Source: Malonomonas rubra DSM 5091 (GTDB taxonomy: Bacteria; Desulfobacterota; Desulfuromonadia; Desulfuromonadales; Geopsychrobacteraceae). Taken from it: a DNA stretch of 64,000 bases. Both the position numbers and the translations under genes were made by a program. Below the pieces are notes generated by a model, which saw only the letters and a list, made by a program, of their open reading frames with translations, made no database searches and was not told the DNA's origin. The stretch lies in NCBI RefSeq assembly GCF_900142125.1, contig NZ_FQZT01000004.1, positions 186,001-250,000 of the forward strand, read 5' to 3'. The first letter of the stretch is position 1; the number at the start of each line of letters is the position of its first letter. This document shows, in pieces, positions 8,701 through 17,700 of this stretch.

Positions 8701-11700
8701 ATCAGATCAGTAACTCCGGAGTTGTCAGCACATTGGCGGATGCTGAAGCTGGCTCGGTTTCGGTCAGTTTTACTCAGCCAGACGGCCCGGCTGTGAAATC
8801 GAAGGTAGACAGCAAAGCAACGGCGGAAGCAAATGCGACCGGAATTGGTGGTGATGGCGGGCGTGAAGCTGAAACCCTCGTGTCCAGCCTGAGTATCGGC
8901 CCTGATGGAATCGCATTTCTCTATTCTTCGGAAGAGCTTGCCGCTGAGGGCGCGGATACTATCACCAATACCGGGTCGGTCTCGGCGAATGCTTTAAGTG
9001 TCTCTGGTGCTGGAGGTGGCGCAGTTTCTCTGGATGGCGCGGCTAAAGCTGAAGTGACAGCGAAGTCAAGTTCTCAGGCGGTTGCCGTGGATGCGGGTGG
9101 TGGTGCCGATCTGGTTTCTTCAGCGGGACAATTGAATGCAACGGCAGATGCTGTCAGTGGCGCTATCGCCTTGGGTTTCGGGCAGAAATCGGAAGAAAAA
9201 TCGAAAACCAAGGTGGAGCTTGAAGCTGGGGCAACGGCCGACTCTACGGCTGTCGGTATCCGTGGTGACAGTGGTGCCGACCAGCGGCTGGATATCGCCT
9301 TGTCGATAAGCGGAGATGGCCTTGTGACCAGCTACCAGAGCGAACAGATCGCGGCCAGGGGAGACGACGAGATTCAGAACTTTGCTGCTATCGATGCCGC
9401 TGCGACCTCGGCCGCTGGCGGACTCGGCGTATCTATGGCGATCGACGGAGTGGCAAAGGCCGAAGTGACGGCGACCGCAAAAAGTCAGGCAACAGCAATA
9501 GAAGCCGGAGGTGGTAACGATCAGCTGCTCAGTGCTGCAGATATTGAAGCTTCGGCCGCTTCGACCGCTGCCGCTCTGGCGGTTGGTGTCGGCAAGAAAA
9601 CCAATGACAGCAGCAGCGCAAAAACCAAGGTTGAGGCCAAGACCGTCGCCGAAGCCAAGGCGACCGGGATCAATGCTGACGGCGGGCTGGAAGATAAACT
9701 GCGGACTCTTGCTGTTACCATTGATGGCGATGGTTTGTTGGTCGATTATACGGATCAGTCAACTGCAGTCAGCGGTGATGACGAGCTGACCAATACGGGG
9801 GCGGTGACCAGCGCCGCGACAGCCAGCAGCGGTGCACTTGCGGTGGCAGTTTCGATCGATGGAGCGGCGCGCGCTGATATCAACTCAACTGCAACCGCCA
9901 ATGCGACAGCATTGGATGCCGGTAGCGGTAGCGATACGGTTCATAATAGCGCAGAGCTGCTTTCCACGGCTGATGCTACCTCGGCCACTTTGAATGTGGC
10001 TGTGACCAGCGATGGCAATGCGGTCACCAATGCCGGGCTTATGGATGGCGGCAACAAGGCTCAAGCCGCTGCCATCGGCATCAGCAGCTCCGGCGGGGAT
10101 TATCAGAAAACGACGAAAGTCAAAGGCTTTATCGACTTCAAAAATATCGGTGTGACGGCCAGCTATGAAGGGATCACCGACAGCCTCAGCGGTGACGGGA
10201 CGGATGAAATCTATAATAGCGGCGATATCATTGCGAACAGCTCTGCGCTCGCCCCGGAGGTAACCGCAGGTGTCAGCGGCGAGGGACTCGCACTGTCGAT
10301 CGGGCGTACCCAAGCTGAAGCCAGCGCTAATGCCATCGAGTCGGGCAACCTCGACGATGTTATCGACAATCATGGAAATTTGACCAGCGAAGCTTCAGCG
10401 ACGGCCGTCCTAGCGAATGTCGCCGTTGTCGGCAAAGGGTTGGCTGTTGCGACCAATGCCGTTTGGGACGGCGGGACCAAGGCCACGGCCACAGCGAATG
10501 GAATCGCTGCCGACAGTGGGAGTATCACCACCAAACAGGTCGATGCAGAGGCCAGTGCGGACATTGCCTATGTCCGTTATTCCGACCAGTTTCAAGCAGC
10601 CTCCGGCAACGATCGGGTGAATAACTCCGGGCAAATCGACGCGAGTTCGTTCGCCCTGGCGCCCTCGTTGAATGTTGCTGTCAACCTGGGCGAGGAGAAC
10701 AAAACCGGCCTCGCCGCGGCGGTTTCAACTTCATCGGCGGAAGCGCAAACCACGGCAATCCGCGGTGGGGACGGGGATGACGAGCTGCTGAATACGGGTC
10801 TGCTTAATGCCACTGCCGACGCGAATGCCGTTTCAGCCAACGTGGCTGTGGTTAACAAAGGCGTGGCTGCGGCCGCAGATGCGGTCTGGGACGGTGGGAC
10901 CAAGGCTGATGCGTCGGCCGTCGGGATTGCCGGAGATGGTGGTGACCTGACGCGGATGACCTATCTGTCGATCGGTACCGACGATATGAGTTTCCGCAAG
11001 GAAACGGTAGTCGCTGGCGGTTCTGACAAAATTGATAATCGTGGGGAAATCAATGCTGATGCAAACGCCAATGCTGGTTCTGTCGGTGTTGCGGTTGCCG
11101 CCAAAGGGGTTGGCGTTGCAACCTCGACCGCAACTGCAGAAGCGCGTGCAGCCGCTATTGATGCCGGCAGTGATGACAGTGTTGATGAAGTTTATAATTC
11201 CGGCAAATTGAAGGCGGAATCGAGTGCCCGCGCCGCGGCGGCTTCGGTCAGTGTAACCAACCAAGGTTTGGCGCTCTCTGCCGATTCCGTTTGGGATGGT
11301 GGGACCAGCGCGAACTCCGAAGCGCGCGGAATCGACGTTGGCGTCGGTGGCGAAACCTTGACCAACGACGGTCAGATCGATGCTCTGGCCCATGCCCTAG
11401 CTGCATCAGCCAGCCTCGCGGCGACCATGACCGGGGTGGCTGGAGCCAGCGCGACAGCGACCAGCAAGGCCGATGCTGTAGCGATTGACGCCAGCGAAGG
11501 AGAGGATGATGACACCCTGAACAATAATGGCGCCCTGTGCGCCAAGTCGGACGCTACTGCTGCAGTTGCCTCGGTTTCGGTGGTTAATGAGGGATTATCG
11601 ATCGCTGCCGGGGCAGTCTGGGATGGCGGGACCGGTGCCGAATCAGTAGCAAAAGGGATTGCTGCCGGGGCGGGACAGGATACAGTCAAAAATACCGGTG

Positions 11701-14700
11701 CAGTCACCACCAAAGCAACTTCCAAGGCGGCCGAGGCGGCGGTTAGCGTTGCGGTGACTGGCGTCGCTGGCGCCATCGCCACCTCAACCGGGGAAGCTTC
11801 AGCAACGGCGATTGATGCCGGCGAGGAGGATGATGCCGACGACACGGTCATCAACAGTGGAGATTTGACTGCCGAAGCAGACGCGTTGGCGGCCACCGCC
11901 ACGGTTTCAGTAACGACCGCCGGAGTCGCGGTCGCCGGGGGTGCCGCCTGGTCCGGTGGTACCAAGGCAAATGCTCAGGCGAGGGGCATCGAAGCTGGTG
12001 AAGGCTCAGACTTTATCGACAATTCTGGAGCGATGACTGTCCGGTCGAACTCAGACGCAGCGGAAGCGGCAGTTGCTGTGGCAGTCTCCGGGGTCGCGGC
12101 GGGTGTGGCGACAGCGACCAGCAGTTCGGACGCCAGCGCGATTGATACCGGGGACGACACGTCAGCTGATTTGGTCAGTAACAGTGGCGCTCTTGATGTA
12201 ACGGCACATTCGTTAGCCGCAACGACTTCGGTCAGCGTAACTACGGCAGGAGTTGCCGTTGCTGCCGGGGATGTCTGGGATGGTGGAACGGAGGCTGAAT
12301 CCCGGGCGCGGGGGATTGAAGTTGGCGAGGGCGGTGACGAAATTGAAAATACCGGAGATATCATCAGCCGGGCAATCGCCGAATCGGCATCGGCGAATCT
12401 GAGTGTTGCAGTGAGTGGGGTTGCCGGGGCGATCGCGTCTTCATCGGTTGCCGCGGATGCGGCGGCGCTGGATGTCGGTACGGGCGATTTTAACGACTCT
12501 GTCGTAAACACTGCCGATATTGACGCTGTTTCTTCAGCGGTTACGGCTTCAGCAGCCGTATCCTTTACCGCTGCAGGGGTCGCTGTGGCTGGGGACTCTT
12601 CTTGGTCAGGAGGAACCAATTCAACTGCCAGTGCCCAGGGAATAATCCTGGGTGGCGGGGATGATGCGGTGACGAATACCGGTTCAATTAATGCAGATTC
12701 GACCTCAAGCGCCACCGGCAGCAGTGTCGCAATTGCTGTTGCCGGTGTCGCCGCTGCCATCGCGTCTGCAGATGCCAATGCTAAAGCCTTGGGGATCAAT
12801 GCCGGAACCGGAGATGACAGCATCAATAGCGCGGGCAGTATAACAGTGAAGTCCTTGGCCAACGGGAACACGCTGACCAACGCGGATTCAAAATTTGGTG
12901 TTTCTGCTGCCGGCAACAGCGTCTGGGATGGCGGCGCCAAAAGCACATCAGCGTCGTCAGGTATTTCCGGCGACAGCGGTCTTGACCAGATCATCAGCAG
13001 CAGCAATATCAACAGCGATGCGGTTGCCATATCCACCTCAACAGCCATCTCTTTTACTGTCGGCGGTGTCAGCGCTTCAGTCTCGACATCGACGGCCTCA
13101 GCCACCGCAGATGCAATTGATGGCGGAGACGAAAATGACCTGATCGACAACAGCGGCAATCTGGATGTTATGGCTAACGCCAACGCGATCAGCGCGAACC
13201 TGGCACTTGCTGGAATCGGGGTCGCAGCAGCCGGGGATTCGGTGTGGGATGGCGGGACCACTGCTACCGCGAATGCCAGCGGGATCAGCGGCGGTGAAGG
13301 TGAGGATATCATTCGCAGCGGACATTTTGATGAACAGGGCCTTCCGCTCGCGGCAGAAGTGAACCATGTTGATGCTGTAGCCGAAGCGCTGGTTTCGACC
13401 AACAGCCTTTCAGTCACCGCCGGAGGGGTCAGTGCCGCGGTCAGTACCGGTACCGCAAGTGCTGCCGGTCGGGGGATTGATGCTGGCAGTGGCGACGATA
13501 CTGTTATCAATGCCAGTGAGTTGTCCGGTCAGGCCAATGCCGAGGCCTATTCCGTGAGCGTTGCCTTGAGCGGTGTCGGAGGTGCCGGGGCCAGTGATGC
13601 TTTCTGGGATGGCGGGACCAAAGCAACAGCAGACGCTTATGGGATTGATGGTGGCAGTGGTAACGATCAACTCAGCAACCTGGTCGGGATATCTGCTGAC
13701 GCGGCATCCAACACTGTGTCAGCAGCTGTTGCGGTCAGTGGCTCCGGTGGGCTGGCGGGGGCCGTGGCGGCGTCAACTTCTACCGCAACCGCGACTGGAA
13801 TCAGCGGCGCAGACGGAGAGGATGAAATTTTGACCATGGGAACGGTCAACTCGAATGCGCTGGCCGAGGCCGAAGGGGTGAGTATCAGCTTCTCCGGATT
13901 CGGCGCGGCGGTTTCGGGTGCTCCCGGGATTAACACCACGGTCGCTGATGCGCGGGCGATTGGCCTGTCAGGTGGCAGCGGTGGCGATTTCCTTGGTAAT
14001 GAAACTGGCGGAGCGATGGTTGTCAATTCCACTTCGCGCGCCAGAGAGACGGCAGTGTCTATCGCTTACGGTGGCGGCATCGCCAGCGCCAACGCTAACA
14101 GCAGCAGCTCAGCGACCAGCATCGGCTTCGATGGCGGCAGCGAGAATGACCTGCTCCAAAACAACGGCTCCCTGGTGCAAACCAGTGATGCGCAGTCGAT
14201 CGCCCGCAGTATCCAGTTTGCCGGCCTTGGGGCCAGCATCGCCAATGCCAATGCGGGCAGTCAAGCGATAAGCCAGGCGTTCACCGCAGGAGACGGGGAT
14301 GATGATGTTTACAATCGTGGCTCGGTTGATCTGACATCAACGGCCTCAGCGATCGGGCAATCGGTCTCGGTGACTCTGGTCGGTGCCAGCATCGGCAAGG
14401 CAAGCGCCGAAGCGCAGGCCGATAGCCTCGGCCTGGGCGGAGACGGCGGGAATGACCGGCTGGACAACTCCGGGGAGGTGGCCATCAATACTTTTGCTAC
14501 GGCTCAGGCCGCTTCGATTTCAGCAGCTCAGCTCGGATATAACCTTGGGGAAGCGAACTCTGAAGCAGGATCCGTGGCAACCGGTATCAGCGGTGGAGAC
14601 GGTACAGATACATTGCTCAATTCCGGTAAGGTGACAATTGCTGCGGAGACCGATGCCGACGCGACCTCGATAGCCGTCTCTCAGCTTGGCTATAACGTCG

Positions 14701-17700
14701 GAAAAGCCAATACCACTGCAGATGTTTCGGTCAGCGGGATGGCCGGGGGGGATGGTGACGACACCATTATAAACCAGGAGGAGGGAGAGATTGAACTTTT
14801 GGCCAAAGGAGATGCTTCTTCTCTGAGCGTCTCGATTACGGTCGGTGGGGTCGCTGCCGCGGAAGCCGCCAGCCTGGTGCTCGCTGATGTGATCGGCATG
14901 CAGGGGGATGAGGGTGATGACATGATCCTGAACGCAGGTCTGCTCGGAGTGCGGACGCAAGCCCTGAGCACTTCGGACAGTGCGTCAGTCAGTTTTCTCG
15001 GCGCTACGACAGCGAAAGCGGGAACCGAGGTTGAGTCTACAGCGATTGGAATCGCTGGTGGCACCGGCAGCGATTATATTGAAAACAGTGGAAGTCTCTG
15101 GGTTGGACCGGAGGCCGATGCGATTGGCGATGAACGATATATGGCGGTCTTACGTGGTTCAGCTAAAAGCGGGGGATTGGGCGGAGCTTCAAGTGCCGAG
15201 GCGTCAGCTGCTGCCTCGGTAGAAGCAACCGGTATCGATGGCGGGGATGAGGCAGATACGATTAACAATCTAGGTGACATTACCGTCAACGCCAATTCAC
15301 TGTCGGTCACCAAATCGGGCTCCGTGCAAATATTCGGTTCGAGCAGTGCTGAGGGGATTGCAGGATCGACAACTTTCACGCGTGGCATTGATGGTGGCGC
15401 AGGAAATGATCTGATCAACAACTCTGCAGATTTGAAGTTGGAGGCAACCTCCGAGCTGAGAATGGAAGGTGGTTCTTACTCTTTCGCCGGCAGTTCGAGC
15501 TCAGGAGGAACTCTTGCCGCGATGACATCTTTAGAAGCGCTTCAAGGAGGCGATGGAGATGATTTTATTGCCAGCAATGGGGCCGTGGATGTAATCGCCT
15601 CATCCATTATGGAGTCATCAAACGGCTCTTCCGCCTCGTTCGGCGGCAGCGTTGCGAGTGTTACCTCTGGAGGAAGGACCTTTGCGACCGGCTTTTCCGG
15701 TGGTGCGGGAGATGATTACGTGGAAAACGGTGAAGATGGCAAGCTGACTGTTACAGCCGAAACGGACGTGGATGTCACAGCCTTGTCCTACTCGTTTGCC
15801 GGCGGTTCGGCAACCGATACGATGTTGTCCGGGAATGCTGTCGTCACGGGCCTCAAAGGCGAGTCGGGTGACGATCGATTGAGAAATGAAGGCACGATAT
15901 CTGTGCTTGCCGACTCGGTCCTGACCTCTACCGGCGGTGCCAAATCAACCATTACCGCTTCGGGTGGGGCGGATGCCACGGGCAGTTCGGTCGCTGGTTC
16001 GACGGCTGTCGGTTTGGACGGTGGCGAGGGCGATGATGTTCTGGAGAGCTATGGGTCACTTAGCGTGAATTCCAGAAGTACCGCCGAAGCCTTCAACCGC
16101 GGCAACAACAGCATTTCCTTTACGAGTGATACGGTTGCTGGCTCAATTACCAGTGCCGCGGCGCTCGCAGTCGGTATTGATGGCGGCAATGGTAGCAACT
16201 CAATGTTTGTCGATGGCCTTCTGGATGTTGATGCTACGAGTATTGGTTATGGTCTTTCCTCTTCAAGCGGCGCAGAATTCTCGTTTGATGGTGATGGCAA
16301 GGCCTGGGTCGAGGCGACATCAATTGCCGAAGCTGCTGGAATTACAGGTGGCGATGCAGGAGACCAGGTTGCCGTAAATGGCGATATCTTTGTTGATGCC
16401 TTTGCGACCACTGCCAAGACGATCAGTACCACGGTGACCGTTTACAGGGTCATCGGAACGACGGATGAAAACAGCGATGAGCCGATGGTCGAGACAATCT
16501 CCGAGGACGTGCTTCCGGAGGCCGGTTCCGAAGGTTACGAAGTTGACACTGTTGTTTTCTGGAACGGGACTGATGCCCCTGATGATCCGAATGAGGTTGG
16601 TACCGGTTCGTATATGATTGTCGTCAGTGAACTTGTAGATGACGACGATGATAGTGATACGGATCCCGTCCTCGTCTATTCATGGGAACCGACCGACCGC
16701 ATAGTGGAAGAAGAGGTTTTGATCGAGGAATCAGGCTTCCCGTCATATGCTTTTGCCAATGGCAATGGCTTCCCGGATGGCGACGGATATGCTGAGGCGG
16801 GGGCAACCGCCACGGCGACAAGTCATGGGGTGCAGTTGGGGGATGGTGATGATAGCATCAAAAATTACGGCAACATCAGCGTAAAGGCACAGGCAGATGC
16901 AGTTGTCAACGTGGGCGCTGACGGCGATTCCAGTGGTGATGCCCGGGGAATTGCGATTTCCCAGGCAACCGCAAGGGCGCTTGGTATGCAGGTTGGTGCT
17001 GGCAACAACAACATCTATAATTTCGGCACGCTTGATGTCCGCGCCATTCCGGTTGCTCAGGCGCGGACCGATGTTTCAGGTGGTGATTACTGCATCTGGT
17101 TCTTCGGTTGGCATTGCGGTGCTGGTGGAGACGGAATCGGCACCGCGGATGCTTATTTCACCGCAGAAGCCTCCGGGATACAGGCGGAAAACGGCAACAA
17201 CTTGATCGTCAACGATGGTGAAATCAATGTGAGTGCTCGGCCCGATCTTCGCTTTGATGATCGGCTGAACTTTGACTACGCGGCAATTGTACGAAAGGAA
17301 GATAAAGAGTATTTCTATGTCAATTCCAGCGCAGACGCTTACGGTATCCGTCTTGGTGATGCTGAAAGTGGCAACACCGTCGTCAATAACGGCATACTGA
17401 CCGTATCGGCCTACACCCTGAGTTCGGAGTGCGATACGGATACCTGTCGTAATTTACTGAACGCCAGCGATGACTCATCAACACCAGACTTTGAAGAGTC
17501 AATTTCGGCGATCGGTATTTTGACCGGATCCGGCAATGACACCGTCATCAACAGTGGCGCCATTATCGCCGATATCGTGCGAAGCACTGAGCGTTCGAAT
17601 GGCACCGCAATCAAGACCGGTGCCGGTAATGACACCGTCACCCTGTCTGATGCGGTGGATGTCGTACATCCAGAGACAGGCGAGTCACTGTTCATTTCTC

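Noticed and set aside
11975-13510. 511-residue open frame on - inside the adhesin gene
   Set aside because: It is the antisense of Ala/Ser/Gly repeats and has no independent signals.
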